DNA from: Streptomyces turgidiscabies Car8
GTDB lineage: Bacteria; Actinomycetota; Actinomycetes; Streptomycetales; Streptomycetaceae
Direction: 5' to 3'
Assembly (NCBI RefSeq): GCF_000331005.1
Contig: NZ_AEJB01000515.1
Coordinates: 1 to 54,494, forward strand
DNA: 54,494 nucleotides
In this document: in pieces, positions 24,559-34,401 of the stretch
How positions within the stretch are numbered: position 1 is the first letter of the stretch
How the letters are laid out: every line of letters starts with the position of its first letter
Notes under the pieces: model-generated
Told to the model about the DNA's origin: nothing
The model's input: the letters and a program-made list of their open reading frames with translations, nothing else
Databases searched by the model: none
Made by a program: the position numbers and the translations under genes

Positions 24559-25865
24559 CGCTGGCGGCGTCGTACCAGTTCCGGCAGGGGCCAGCGGCGG
24601 TTGATCAGGAACGCGCCGCCCGCCAGCAGTACCAGCACACCCCCGGCGATCCCGAGCGCGACGCCCATCCCGCGCCCGTCGGAGCCGGACGCGGTGGACG
24701 CGTTCGCGACCGGTGACGCGGAGGAGCCGCCCGTGGCGGAACCGTCGCCGGAGCCGCCCCCCGCCTCTCCTGAGTCGTCGCCGGAGTTCGCGGGCGTGGT
24801 CGCCCCCGTCGCACCCTTGGGCGCCACCAGCTCGCCCACCGGCTGCACCTTTCCGGCGGCCCGGAAGCCCCAGTCGAGCAGCTGGGCGGTCTCCTTGTAG
24901 ACCTCGTTGTGCTCGGACTTCTCCGGGTTCATGACGGTGACCAGCAGCACCTTGCCACCCCGCTCGGCGACCCCCGTGAAGGTCGCGCCCGCGTTGGTGG
25001 TGTTGCCGTTCTTCACCCCCGCGATGCCCTGGTACACGGAGATGTCCGAGTCACCGGCGAGCAGCCGGTTGGTGTTCTGGATCTCGAAGGACCCGCGGAC
25101 CAGCTTGCCCTTCTTGTTCTTCTTCGTCTCGCCCGGGAACTTGGCCGAAACCGTCGAGCAGTACTCGCGGAAGTCCTTCTTCTGCAGCCCCGAACGCGCG
25201 AACAGCGTCAGGTCGTACGCCGACGACACCTGCCCCTTCTCGTCGTAGCCGTCCGGGCTGACCACGTTCGTGTCGAGGGCCTGGAGCTCCTCGGCGTGCT
25301 CGTTCATCTCCTTGACGGTGGCCTCGACGCCACCGTTCATGTGGGACAGCACGTGCACCGCGTCGTTGCCGGAGCGCAGGAAGACACCGAGCCACAGGTC
25401 GTGGACCGTGTACGTCTCCTTCTCCTTTATGCCGACCATGCTGGACCCGGCGCCGACGTCCGCCAGATCGGTGGGCGCGACCTTGTGCTTCAGCGTCCTC
25501 GGGAACTTGGGCAGCACGGTGTCGGCGAACAGCATCTTCAGCGTGCTGGCCGGGGGCAGCCGCCAGTGCGCGTTGTGGGAGGCGAGCACATCCCCGGACT
25601 CGGCGTCCGAGACGATCCAGGAGCGGGCGCTGATGTCCTTGGGGATCACCGGCACGCCGTCTGAGAGGTTCACCTGCGTCCCGGCCAGGCCGAGCCGCGC
25701 CCCGCCCACGCTCGACATCCTCGCCGGGGGAGTCACCGAGGGCGTGGCACTCGGCGTGGGCTTGGGAGCCGCGAACGCCGGTACGGGCGCGATCAGCGCG
25801 GCGGACAACAGGGTGGCGGAGGTGACCAGCAAGGAGCGCTTGGCGGTCTTTTTCGAGGCGGACAC
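24555..25865 (-). CDS. D-alanyl-D-alanine carboxypeptidase (penicillin-binding, S11-type)
   Basis: A 436-residue exported peptidoglycan carboxypeptidase that trims the terminal D-Ala of stem peptides. The signal peptide (RSLLVTSATLLSAALIAPVPAFA) is followed by the SxxK box S107-T-L-K110 (PPASTLKM), the SxN box in LRSGNDAVH, and a third box that reads KNGNTTNAG instead of KTG. After a Gly/Ser-rich linker there is a C-terminal membrane helix (GVALGIAGGVLVLLAGGAFLI) and basic tail, so it is anchored to the outer face. GTG 25865 is the chosen start; no strong ribosome site is visible and longer frames exist. Confidence 0.9.
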   Translation of the reverse strand: MSASKKTAKRSLLVTSATLLSAALIAPVPAFAAPKPTPSATPSVTPPARMSSVGGARLGLAGTQVNLSDGVPVIPKDISARSWIVSDAESGDVLASHNAHWRLPPASTLKMLFADTVLPKFPRTLKHKVAPTDLADVGAGSSMVGIKEKETYTVHDLWLGVFLRSGNDAVHVLSHMNGGVEATVKEMNEHAEELQALDTNVVSPDGYDEKGQVSSAYDLTLFARSGLQKKDFREYCSTVSAKFPGETKKNKKGKLVRGSFEIQNTNRLLAGDSDISVYQGIAGVKNGNTTNAGATFTGVAERGGKVLLVTVMNPEKSEHNEVYKETAQLLDWGFRAAGKVQPVGELVAPKGATGATTPANSGDDSGEAGGGSGDGSATGGSSASPVANASTASGSDGRGMGVALGIAGGVLVLLAGGAFLINRRWPLPELVRRRQR

Positions 25866-25956
25866 GAACGAGAACGTACATGTACCGGCCCGGGAAGTCG
25901 TACCGCCCTGCCCACCCCGGCCGAAGGACCCGGAGGACGGCGGCGATACTGGCCTC

Positions 25957-26199
25957 ATGAAGCTCAGCCGCCCCGTCTCCTGGTTCCTGCTCGCCTTCGG
26001 GGTGTGGAGCTGGGTCATCTGGGTCACTTTCATCAAGAATCTGGTCAAGGACGGCAGCGGGCTCGCGTTCGACGACGCGGGCACCCCGACGGCGTACTTC
26101 TGGGTGCATCTGGTGCTCGCGGTCGTCTCCTTCGTATTGGGGACGGTCGTCGGGGGCATCGGGTTGCGCGGGCTTCGCGCTTTGCGCCAGACCTCATAG
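25957..26199 (+). CDS. SCO4848-type small membrane protein
   Basis: An 80-residue protein with two membrane helices (VSWFLLAFGVWSWVIWVTFI and FWVHLVLAVVSFVLGTVVGGI). It is a conserved actinobacterial protein found between the D,D-carboxypeptidase and the metallophosphoesterase, as here. ATG 25957 starts the standard MKLSRPVSW. Divergent from the carboxypeptidase. Function unknown. Confidence 0.87.
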   Translation: MKLSRPVSWFLLAFGVWSWVIWVTFIKNLVKDGSGLAFDDAGTPTAYFWVHLVLAVVSFVLGTVVGGIGLRGLRALRQTS

Positions 26200-26200
26200 C

Positions 26201-26282
26201 GCGAGACCCACCCCTGACAACGCGAGACACACCCGCGACAACGGGTGCCACACCCGCAACAACGGGAGACACACCCGCATGG
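26201..26282. repeat. Four 21-bp tandem repeats ending at the metallophosphoesterase start
   Basis: Units start at 26201, 26222, 26243 and 26264, with consensus GSGAGACACACCCGCRACAAC. The fourth is partial and contains the start codon at 26279. They fill the whole gap between the two genes. Each unit is 21 bp, two helical turns and seven codons. Confidence 0.85.
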
Positions 26283-27586
26283 TCATCGTCTTTCTCCTCG
26301 CCGGGCTCGCGGCCCTCGCCGCTCTTGTCGGCCTGCACTGGTACGTCTGGCGCCGTCTGGTGCGCGACACGACAGCTGGCCCCGGACCCGCCCGCCGGGC
26401 CGGCACGGTGGTGTTCGTCGCGCTGCCCGTCATGATGGTCGCGGCCCTGGCCGCCGAGCGCGGCGGCGCGCCCTTCTGGCTCCAGCGCACACTGGCCTGG
26501 CCGGGCTTCCTGTGGCTCGCCCTGTTCATGTATCTGGGGCTGGCCCTGATCGCGGGCGAGTTCGTACGGCCACTGCTGCGCCGCTTCCTGGAGCGGCGCG
26601 GGGCGGCCCGGGCTCCCGTACCGCCCCTGCAGCTCCGGAAGACGGAGACCGTACCGGCGGGTGCTCCCGAGACCCCGGAGGCCGCCAAGGGGGCCCCCGA
26701 CACCCCCGACACGGCGGGCACCATCCCCGGCACCTCCGACTCACCCCGTCTCCTCGCCGCCCCCTCCCGGCGTCTCTTCGTCTCCCGGGTGGTCGCCGGT
26801 TCGGCCGCCGCCGTGGCCGCCGGGACCGTCGGCTACGGCACGTACGGCGTCCTGCGCGGCCCCCGCGTGAAGCGCGTCACCGTGCCGCTGGCCAAACTCC
26901 CGCGCGGCGCCCACGGGTTCAGGATCGCCGTCGTCAGCGACATCCACCTCGGGCCCGTCCTCGGCCGGGGTTTCGCGCAGAAGGTCGTCGACACGATCAA
27001 CTCGACGCAGCCCGATCTGATCGCCGTCGTCGGTGACCTGGTCGACGGCAGCGTCAAGGACCTCGGCCCGGCCGCCGCCCCTCTCGCCGGGCTCCGGGCA
27101 CGGCACGGGGCGTTCTTCGTGACCGGGAACCACGAGTACTTCTCCGGCGCCGAACAGTGGGTCGAGGAGGTACGGCGGCTCGGTCTGCGCCCGCTGGAGA
27201 ACGCCCGCGTCGAACTGCCCGCCTTCGACCTCGCCGGTGTCAACGACATCGCCGGGGAGAGCGAGGGCCAGGGCCCCGACTTCACCAAGGCGCTCGGTGA
27301 CCGGGACACCTCACGGGCGAGCGTGCTGCTGGCCCACCAGCCGGTGCAGATCCACGACGCCGTCGAACACGGCGTGGACCTCCAGCTCTCCGGCCACACC
27401 CATGGCGGCCAGCTGTGGCCCGGCAACTTCGTCGCCGACCTCGCCAACCCCACCCTCGCGGGGCTGGAACGGTACGGCGACACGCAGTTGTACGTCTCCC
27501 GGGGCGCCGGCGCCTGGGGCCCGCCCACGCGAGTGGGGGCGCCGTCGGACATCACGGTCGTGGAACTGGCGTCCGGACATGCCTGA
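26279..27586 (+). CDS. Membrane metallophosphoesterase
   Basis: A 435-residue calcineurin-like phosphoesterase of the YkuE-type group. Three N-terminal membrane helices (from residue 1, 45 and 75) precede a variable Pro/Thr linker, another hydrophobic segment after SRRLFVSR near residue 165, and the catalytic domain from about residue 215. Metal-binding motifs: SDIHLG, GDLVDG, GNHEYFSG, LAHQP and GHTHGGQ, all intact. The active site should face outside. Expected to cleave a phosphoester, possibly of a lipid or UDP-sugar precursor. The start codon lies within the last of four tandem repeats. Confidence 0.92.
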   Translation: MVIVFLLAGLAALAALVGLHWYVWRRLVRDTTAGPGPARRAGTVVFVALPVMMVAALAAERGGAPFWLQRTLAWPGFLWLALFMYLGLALIAGEFVRPLLRRFLERRGAARAPVPPLQLRKTETVPAGAPETPEAAKGAPDTPDTAGTIPGTSDSPRLLAAPSRRLFVSRVVAGSAAAVAAGTVGYGTYGVLRGPRVKRVTVPLAKLPRGAHGFRIAVVSDIHLGPVLGRGFAQKVVDTINSTQPDLIAVVGDLVDGSVKDLGPAAAPLAGLRARHGAFFVTGNHEYFSGAEQWVEEVRRLGLRPLENARVELPAFDLAGVNDIAGESEGQGPDFTKALGDRDTSRASVLLAHQPVQIHDAVEHGVDLQLSGHTHGGQLWPGNFVADLANPTLAGLERYGDTQLYVSRGAGAWGPPTRVGAPSDITVVELASGHA

Positions 27587-27911
27587 TCACACCCAGTGAA
27601 GATCACGGGTCGATAAAGCTTCGCGGTCGCCGGAACCTCCGGCGCGACCCGTGAGTCCGGGGTCCGCTCGTCGGGCTCGGGTCCGAGGTGTCCCATTTGT
27701 CGAATTAGTCCCACAGGGAACACTCAACGGAGGGTCATCTTCCGTGTGGCCGAAACTTGTTGATCGAATTCAAGTCAAGGCTATTGAGGAGGATCTGAGG
27801 ATCACTGTGGGCTACGAGTGGTGAAGCCATGGAGAACTCTTTACACATCCCTGCTTTGATCAGCCCCGCTCAGGACGCAAGAGGTGTCGGGGCGCGATCA
27901 CAGGAGTGTGC
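27587..27911. other. Long intergenic region before the RHS gene
   Basis: 325 bp without a supported gene. It starts with a hairpin around 27625-27649 and then has an AT-richer stretch (about 27690-27800, e.g. CCCATTTGTCGAATTAGTCC) that probably holds the RHS promoter. I looked for c-di-AMP or other riboswitch signatures and saw none. Confidence 0.5.
27625..27649 (+). terminator. Hairpin after the metallophosphoesterase
   Basis: CGCCGG and CCGGCG pair around an AACCT loop, with GGT/ACC pairing outside. No T-tract follows. Confidence 0.55.
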
Positions 27912-30900
27912 ATGGGACTCAAGGGAAGACGTGTCTTCCCTGCCTCACGGGGGCGGGACAGAACAACCGGGACATCGCTGCGGCGGACCGCGCTGGCGGT
28001 GGCGGCCGTGCTCGCGGCCGAAGCCGCACTGGTGTCGCTGAGCTCGGGCCAGGCCTTCGCGGCCGCCGACTCCGGCACCGCGAAGGTGACGTCGACGGCC
28101 GCCAAGTCGGCCAAGTCGGCTGCGTCGACGGCCGATTCGACTGCGGCGGCGCTGCTGATGGCCCGTCTGCAGGGCCGGAAGATCGAGGTGCTGTCGGAGC
28201 GTTCGGCGTCGTCGACGACGTACGCGCTGCCGAACGGGCAGTTGCAGACGTCGACGTACGCGGCGCCGATCCGGCAGAAGGTGGACGGCACCTGGCGCGA
28301 CATCGACACCTCGCTGTCGGACGCGGGGGCGTCGCTGGAGCCCGACGTGGCGGCGGCGGACATCGCGGTCTCCGACGGCGGGGACACCGCGCTCGCGTCG
28401 GTGACCAAGGGCGCGCGGTCGTTCGGGATGGGCTGGGAGTCGAAGCTTCCGACGCCGTCCGTGAAGGACGACACCGCCTCCTACGCACTCCGTGACGGCG
28501 AGAGGCTGACGGTCACCGCGCTGTCGCAGGGCTTCAGCCAGAACGTGATCCTGGACAAGGCGCCCACCGGTCCGCTGGAGTACCGGATACCCATGCGGCT
28601 CAAGGGACTTGAGCTGTCGGTGGCCGAATCCGGTCACCTGCTCCTGAAGGACAAGGCCGGAAAGCTGGTCGCGGAGGCGCCCGCGCCCATGATGTGGGAC
28701 TCCTCCAAGGACCGCAGGTCCGGCGAGTCGAAGCATCAGGCCAGGGTCGCCACGAAGGTCGAGACGGCCGAGGACGGGGCACAGACCCTCGTTCTCACCC
28801 CGGACGCCGGCTACTTCACGAAGAACAAGCTGACGTACCCCGTCACCGTCGACCCGACCTCCACCCTCGCGGTGACCACGGACACCTGGGTGGCCACCAA
28901 CTACACCGACTCGCAGGTCTCCTCGGAGGAGCTGAAGTCGGGTTCGTACGACGCGGGGACCACCAAGGCCCGCTCGTACATGAAGTTCGATGTCGCCCCG
29001 TTCAAGGGCAAGCACATCACCGACACGAACCTCGCCCTGTACTCGTACTACTCCTCGACCTGTGACACCACCGGCGCGGGCACCGAGGTACGGCGGATCA
29101 CCGGGACCTGGACGTCGGCCGACATCACCTGGGCCGCCCAGCCCGCCACCACCGCCACCGGCGCCGCCACCAACAAGGCGGCGCTCGGCTACAGCACCAG
29201 CTGCCCGGCCGGCACGGTCAACTTCGACATCGACGCCATCGTGCAGGCGTGGGCGGACGGTGCCACCAACCAGGGCGTGCGGATCGCAGGCGCCTCGGAG
29301 ACCGACTCCACCACCTGGCGCCGCTACCGCTCCGCCAACTACGTCTCCGGCGACGGCTCCACCGAGCCCCACCTGACGGTGACCTACAACTCGTACCCGG
29401 CGGTGCCCAGTTCGACGGCCGTCGCGCCCTCGCAGGTCAACGCCTACAACGGCAAGCGGTACGTCACCTCGCTCACCCCGACCATCTCGTCGAAGGTGAC
29501 CGACCCGGACGGCTCCAACTCCCAGGCGCAGTACGAGATCACGGCCGACCCGGCGTACGCGGACACGACGTACGCGTACACGGCGTACGGCAAGACGGTG
29601 GCCTCGGGCAGCACCTCGACCCTCGCGATCCCGACGGCGTCCGCGTTCCCGGCCGGCAGCCATCTGCGTTACCGGGCCCGCGCCTACGACGGCACCGACT
29701 TCGGATCGTGGTCGGGCTACACGACGTTCGTGCTGAACACGGCCAAGCCGGCCGCGCCGACCGTCACCTGCGACACGTACACGCAGAACGGCTGGACCGC
29801 GAAGGCCTCCGCCGCCGTGAACTGCACCCTCGCCACCGCCGCCACCGACGGGGCCGGCTTCCAGTGGGGCCTGGACGACGCGTCCCTGCCGAACAAGAAG
29901 CTCGACACCACCAACGGCACCGGCGGCGACACGCAGACCGTCAGCATCAACCCGGCCAACGGCTGGCACACGCTGTACGCGCGCACCATCGACTCCGGCG
30001 GCAACCTGTCGACAGCGACTACCGCCTACTCGTTCGGAGTCGGCGCCGACGGGGCCGCGATCCTCTCCCCGTTGGACGGTGACACCACCGCCCGCCGGCT
30101 GACCCTCGCCGCCAAGGGCCTCACCACCTACACCGGGGTGACCTGGCAGTACCGGCGCGGCGAGACCGACACCTGGCACACCGTGCCCGTCGGTGACGTG
30201 ACCGCCGCCGGCGCGGCCGTGTCCGCCTGGCCGGTCGCCGTCACCAGCGGCACCGCCACCAAGCTGGTCTGGAACACCGTCAACTCGCTGTCCGAGGACG
30301 GCGTCATCCAGCTGCGGGCCGCCTTCACCAACGGCACCACCACCGGCTACTCGCAGACCACCGACGTCACCCTGGACCGGGACGCGGGCACCGCCCCCAC
30401 CGCCCAGGTCGGCCCCGGCGAGGTCAACGAGCTCACCGGTGACTACACCCTCTCGGCCACCGACGCCTCCGCCTTCTCCGCGAGCGTGGGCCGTACGTAC
30501 TCCTCGCGCGCCAACGACACAGACATCGAGGGCCAGGCCCAGGTCTTCGGTCCCGGCTGGACCCCGTCCGTGGGCGCCGAAGGCAGCGGCTTCACCCAGC
30601 TCCGCAAGACATCCGGCACATCCGTCGAGCTGCTCTCCGCGGACGGCAGCGCGATCGCCTTCACCGCGACCAGCGGTGGCGGCTGGAAGCCGCAGACCGG
30701 GGCCGAGTCCCTGACCCTGACCGGCAGCCTCAGCGGATCCGCGTTCACGCTCACCGACACGAGCGCGAACGTGACCGTGTTCGCCAAGGCCGCCGATGCC
30801 TCCCCGACGTGGACGCTGTCCTCCAGCGCGACCGCGGTGGACGACTCCAAGGTCGTCACCGTCTCGGAGCCCGTGACGGTCAACGGCAAGACGCTGGCCC

Positions 30901-33900
30901 GTCCCAAATACGTGATCTCGCCGACCAGCGCGGTCACCGCGGCCACCTGCCAGGCCACCCCGGCCACCAAGGGCTGCCGCGTCCTGGAGTACGTCTACGC
31001 GACGGCCACCACCGCCACCGCCGGCGCGCTCGGCAACTACGCGGGCCAGGTCGCGTCGGTCAACCTGTGGGCCACCACCCCCGACGCCTCCGCTTCCACG
31101 GCCGAGACGATCGCCTCCTACGCGTACAACGCCTCCGGCCAGCTGCGCCAGGTGTGGGACCCGCGGATCAGTCCCGCGGTGAAGATGCAGTACACCTACG
31201 ACTCCGACGGCCGCATCCAGACCCTCACCGAGCCGGGGGAGCTGCCCTGGACCCTTGCGTACGGCAAGGCCGGCTCCGCGCTGACCTCGGGCACGGGCAT
31301 GCTGCTCAACGCCTCACGCCCGGCGCTCGCCCAGGGCTCCGCCAGCACCACCTCCGGCACAGCGGCCACCACCGTCGTCTACGACGTACCGCTCACCGGC
31401 GCCAAGGCCCCGCACGCGATGGACACCACCGCGGTCGCCACCTGGGCGCAGGACGTGGCGCCGACGGACGCGACGGCGATCTTCCCCGCCGACTCCGTCC
31501 CAGCCTCCAGCACAGGCAACGACCTGACCGCGGACCAGTACGCCCGGGCCACGATCACGTACATCGGTGTCGGCGGCGAGGAGACCAACATCGCCGGTCC
31601 CGGCGGTGCGATCACCACGGCGGAACACGACGAATACGGCAACGTCGTCAGCGAACTGACGGCTGCCAACCGAGAACTCGCCCTCGGCGGCGCCGACGCG
31701 CTGACGTCCCAGGGCCTGAGCGGGCTGAGCGACCTGTCGACCGCGGAGCGGGCCGAGCAACTCGCCACCACCTCGACGTATTCGGCGGACGGGCAGCACC
31801 TCACCGACGAGTACGGTCCGCTGCACCAGGTCGCCCTCGCCAAGGAACTCACCGGTTCCACCAGCGAGTCCACCCTGGCGGCCGGGACGGTCGTGCCGGC
31901 CCGGGAACACACGACCTACGCCTACGACGAGAACCGGCCGAGCGACGCGGCGGTCTCCGACCTGGTCACCTCGACCGTCACCGGCGCCTCGATCACCGGC
32001 TACGGATCCGACGCCGACACGGTCACCTCGACCACCACGTACGACTGGTCGACAGGCAGAACGAAGGCCACCGCAGGCGGCGACACCACCAGCACCGTGA
32101 CGACGTACGACGACGCGGGGCGGGTGGCGACGACCCGACCCGCAGGGGCCACGGGCTCCGACGCCGCCACGCTGAACTACACGTACTACACCGCTGACGG
32201 GTCCGGCACCTGCGGCGCCCGTCGCGAGTGGGCAGGCATGCTGTGCAGGACCGCGCCGGCGGCCTCCATCACCGGCGGCGGAAGCAATCCCACCGAAGCC
32301 GTCACCACGGTCTACACGTACGACCGTCGGGGCAACATGGTCCAGACGGTGGAGACCGCCAACAGCGTGACCCGCACCGTCTCGCGCACCTCGGACACCG
32401 CCGGACGCATCGTCGCGGGCTCGGTCTCCGGCGGTCTGGGCACGTCGGTCGGCACATCCACCGTGACCTACGACCCAGCCAGCGGACGGATCGCCACGCA
32501 GTCCGCCAACGGCCAGACCATCGCGTACACCTTTGACGCCCTCGGCCGCCAGATCTCGTACGCCGACGGCGCGGGCAACACCAGGACCACGGCCTACGAC
32601 ATCCTCGACCGGGTGGTGAAGACCACCGACTCGGCCCCGTCCAACGTGAGTTACACCTACGACGCGGCGGGCAACACCAAGACCCTGACCGACTCGGTCG
32701 CGGGAACCTTCACCGGCACCTACGACGCGGACGGCACTCTGACCGCCGAGACGCTGCCCGGGAACTACAAGCTCGCCATCACCACGGATCCCTCCGGTGA
32801 CGTGACGACCCGCGAGTACACCGACTCCGCCAACAACACCGTTCTGTCGGACTCGGCCGACACCACGGTCCACGGGAGGCAGGTCACCCACGCCCAGACC
32901 GCAGGCGGCACGATCCGGACGGAGACGTCCTACGACACACTCGGACGCCTGGTCACGGCCGGGGACCAGTCGGCCACCGGCTGCACGACCCGGTCCTACG
33001 CCTTCGACGCGAGCAGCAACCGAACATCCCTGACCTCCTCCTCGGACGACTGCGACAGCAGCACCGACGACAGGACCAGCCAGACCAGTTCCTATGTGTA
33101 CGACAGCGCGAGCCGCCTGATCGCGGACGGCACGTCGTACGACGCCTTCGGGCGCACCACGGTGACCGGTACGACGAGCCTGTCGTACTACAACAATGAT
33201 CTCGTCCGCGCGGAGACCGTCGGCACCGAACGCAAGACGTGGTCGCTTGACGCGGCGTCACGAACCGCCGTGGCCACCGACGCGAGCCGGACCACCGACG
33301 GCACCTGGACCGACGGAACCGTCACCACCAACCACTACGGCGACGCCTCGGACAACCCTGCCTGGATCAAGCGGTCCGACGGCACCGTCAGACGCTACGT
33401 GTCCGATCCTCTGGGGCAACTCGCCGCTGTCACCACGGCGAACGGCGGCACCACCCTGCAGATGCTCAACCTGCACGGGGACGTCTCCGTCACGCTGGCC
33501 CTCGACACGGCGGCCGCGACCGTCAGCCACTACGACGAGTACGGCAAGAGCGCCGGCGCCAGTGCACAGTCCTCGGCCTATGGCTGGCTCGGCGGTATGC
33601 AGCGCTCCGCCGACACCGTGAGCGGCATGACCCTCATGGGTGTCCGCCTCTACTCGTCGGAGACCGGACGCTTCCTGAGCACGGACCCGGTGACCGGCGG
33701 AAGCTGCTCCGGCTACGACTACGCGTGCGCCGACCCGGTCAACAAGTCCGACCTCTCGGGCGCGATGACCGCCGGCTGCAAGACCTTCAACAAGAGCTAC
33801 AAGGTCTACGAGGGCGGCGTGAAGATCCAGATCGCCACCATCGCCATGCACGTCCAGGTCTGTGTCAGAAGCAACGGAACCATCAAGAGTTCGAGGGGCT

Positions 33901-34178
33901 CCTCCGAGGACGACATGAACGGAGCGGCCTCGGTCCTCGGCTGGTCACTCAACCTCAATTCGCCGTACGAAAGCTCCAGCGGGGGCTTCTACACGAACTG
34001 GAGGGCCAACGGTAAGGGCCAGGTCTGCCTGGCCAAGATCACTCCGGTCTGCGGCTTCCAGGAACGCTTCAAAATGACCATGCACTACGGTGTGAAGTAC
34101 GGCCCTGTCGGCGGCTGGTTCAAGCCGTCGTGGGGAGCGAAGTGCACCAACAGCAACTGTGGATTCCGGTTCAAGTAG
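27912..34178 (+). CDS. Secreted RHS-repeat protein with uncharacterised C-terminal domain
   Basis: A 2088-residue secreted protein. ATG 27912 follows AGGAG. A long signal peptide ends near AFA at residue 50. About residues 316-493 form a DNRLRE/CBM96-like module (TWVATNYTDSQVSSEELKSG), followed by fibronectin-like segments. From about residue 834 (GPGEVNELTGDYTLS) come the RHS entry and many YD repeats. The RHS core ends with GRFLSTDPVTGGSCSGYDY near residue 1920 and DLSG at about 1954. The final 130 or so residues, with six Cys, match no family I know. By analogy with polymorphic toxins this tip is the effector, carried in an RHS shell. The next gene may give immunity. Confidence 0.88.
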   Translation: MGLKGRRVFPASRGRDRTTGTSLRRTALAVAAVLAAEAALVSLSSGQAFAAADSGTAKVTSTAAKSAKSAASTADSTAAALLMARLQGRKIEVLSERSASSTTYALPNGQLQTSTYAAPIRQKVDGTWRDIDTSLSDAGASLEPDVAAADIAVSDGGDTALASVTKGARSFGMGWESKLPTPSVKDDTASYALRDGERLTVTALSQGFSQNVILDKAPTGPLEYRIPMRLKGLELSVAESGHLLLKDKAGKLVAEAPAPMMWDSSKDRRSGESKHQARVATKVETAEDGAQTLVLTPDAGYFTKNKLTYPVTVDPTSTLAVTTDTWVATNYTDSQVSSEELKSGSYDAGTTKARSYMKFDVAPFKGKHITDTNLALYSYYSSTCDTTGAGTEVRRITGTWTSADITWAAQPATTATGAATNKAALGYSTSCPAGTVNFDIDAIVQAWADGATNQGVRIAGASETDSTTWRRYRSANYVSGDGSTEPHLTVTYNSYPAVPSSTAVAPSQVNAYNGKRYVTSLTPTISSKVTDPDGSNSQAQYEITADPAYADTTYAYTAYGKTVASGSTSTLAIPTASAFPAGSHLRYRARAYDGTDFGSWSGYTTFVLNTAKPAAPTVTCDTYTQNGWTAKASAAVNCTLATAATDGAGFQWGLDDASLPNKKLDTTNGTGGDTQTVSINPANGWHTLYARTIDSGGNLSTATTAYSFGVGADGAAILSPLDGDTTARRLTLAAKGLTTYTGVTWQYRRGETDTWHTVPVGDVTAAGAAVSAWPVAVTSGTATKLVWNTVNSLSEDGVIQLRAAFTNGTTTGYSQTTDVTLDRDAGTAPTAQVGPGEVNELTGDYTLSATDASAFSASVGRTYSSRANDTDIEGQAQVFGPGWTPSVGAEGSGFTQLRKTSGTSVELLSADGSAIAFTATSGGGWKPQTGAESLTLTGSLSGSAFTLTDTSANVTVFAKAADASPTWTLSSSATAVDDSKVVTVSEPVTVNGKTLARPKYVISPTSAVTAATCQATPATKGCRVLEYVYATATTATAGALGNYAGQVASVNLWATTPDASASTAETIASYAYNASGQLRQVWDPRISPAVKMQYTYDSDGRIQTLTEPGELPWTLAYGKAGSALTSGTGMLLNASRPALAQGSASTTSGTAATTVVYDVPLTGAKAPHAMDTTAVATWAQDVAPTDATAIFPADSVPASSTGNDLTADQYARATITYIGVGGEETNIAGPGGAITTAEHDEYGNVVSELTAANRELALGGADALTSQGLSGLSDLSTAERAEQLATTSTYSADGQHLTDEYGPLHQVALAKELTGSTSESTLAAGTVVPAREHTTYAYDENRPSDAAVSDLVTSTVTGASITGYGSDADTVTSTTTYDWSTGRTKATAGGDTTSTVTTYDDAGRVATTRPAGATGSDAATLNYTYYTADGSGTCGARREWAGMLCRTAPAASITGGGSNPTEAVTTVYTYDRRGNMVQTVETANSVTRTVSRTSDTAGRIVAGSVSGGLGTSVGTSTVTYDPASGRIATQSANGQTIAYTFDALGRQISYADGAGNTRTTAYDILDRVVKTTDSAPSNVSYTYDAAGNTKTLTDSVAGTFTGTYDADGTLTAETLPGNYKLAITTDPSGDVTTREYTDSANNTVLSDSADTTVHGRQVTHAQTAGGTIRTETSYDTLGRLVTAGDQSATGCTTRSYAFDASSNRTSLTSSSDDCDSSTDDRTSQTSSYVYDSASRLIADGTSYDAFGRTTVTGTTSLSYYNNDLVRAETVGTERKTWSLDAASRTAVATDASRTTDGTWTDGTVTTNHYGDASDNPAWIKRSDGTVRRYVSDPLGQLAAVTTANGGTTLQMLNLHGDVSVTLALDTAAATVSHYDEYGKSAGASAQSSAYGWLGGMQRSADTVSGMTLMGVRLYSSETGRFLSTDPVTGGSCSGYDYACADPVNKSDLSGAMTAGCKTFNKSYKVYEGGVKIQIATIAMHVQVCVRSNGTIKSSRGSSEDDMNGAASVLGWSLNLNSPYESSSGGFYTNWRANGKGQVCLAKITPVCGFQERFKMTMHYGVKYGPVGGWFKPSWGAKCTNSNCGFRFK

Positions 34179-34233
34179 CCAAGACCGCACACGCCCAGTA
34201 GTTCACCAGCCACGCGGGAATCCAGGAGTGAAG

Positions 34234-34401
34234 ATGCGGACCCGACAGTTCGGGGGAATTCTGGCACTCGCCGTCTTCTTGGCGGCGTGCGCGATCGGCT
34301 ACACCCTCAATGACGGCACTCCCAGCATCGCCTGGGGAGTGTCGGGGGCGGTTGCCGGAATCCTGCTCGCCCTGCTGATACGGCGTATCAGGGGGAAGTA
34401 G
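34234..34401 (+). CDS. 55-residue membrane protein, possible immunity protein
   Basis: Two membrane helices (FGGILALAVFLAACAIGYTL and IAWGVSGAVAGILLALLI) and a basic RRIRGK end. AGGAG lies five bases before ATG 34234. It starts 55 bp after the RHS stop and shares its terminator, the usual place for an immunity gene. The assignment rests on position; no family recognised. A membrane location would fit a toxin acting at the membrane. Confidence 0.65.
   Translation: MRTRQFGGILALAVFLAACAIGYTLNDGTPSIAWGVSGAVAGILLALLIRRIRGK

Noticed and set aside
25866..26159. Extended N-terminus of the D,D-carboxypeptidase
   Set aside because: It overlaps the small membrane protein gene on the other strand and would bury the signal peptide.
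27587..27911. Possible c-di-AMP or other riboswitch before the RHS gene
   Set aside because: The region has none of the conserved ydaO motifs; only a simple hairpin and AT-richer DNA.
27945..30179. Minus-strand 744-codon ORF opposite the RHS gene
   Set aside because: Codon-position GC pattern of an antisense shadow; Val/Gly/Arg-rich with no motif.
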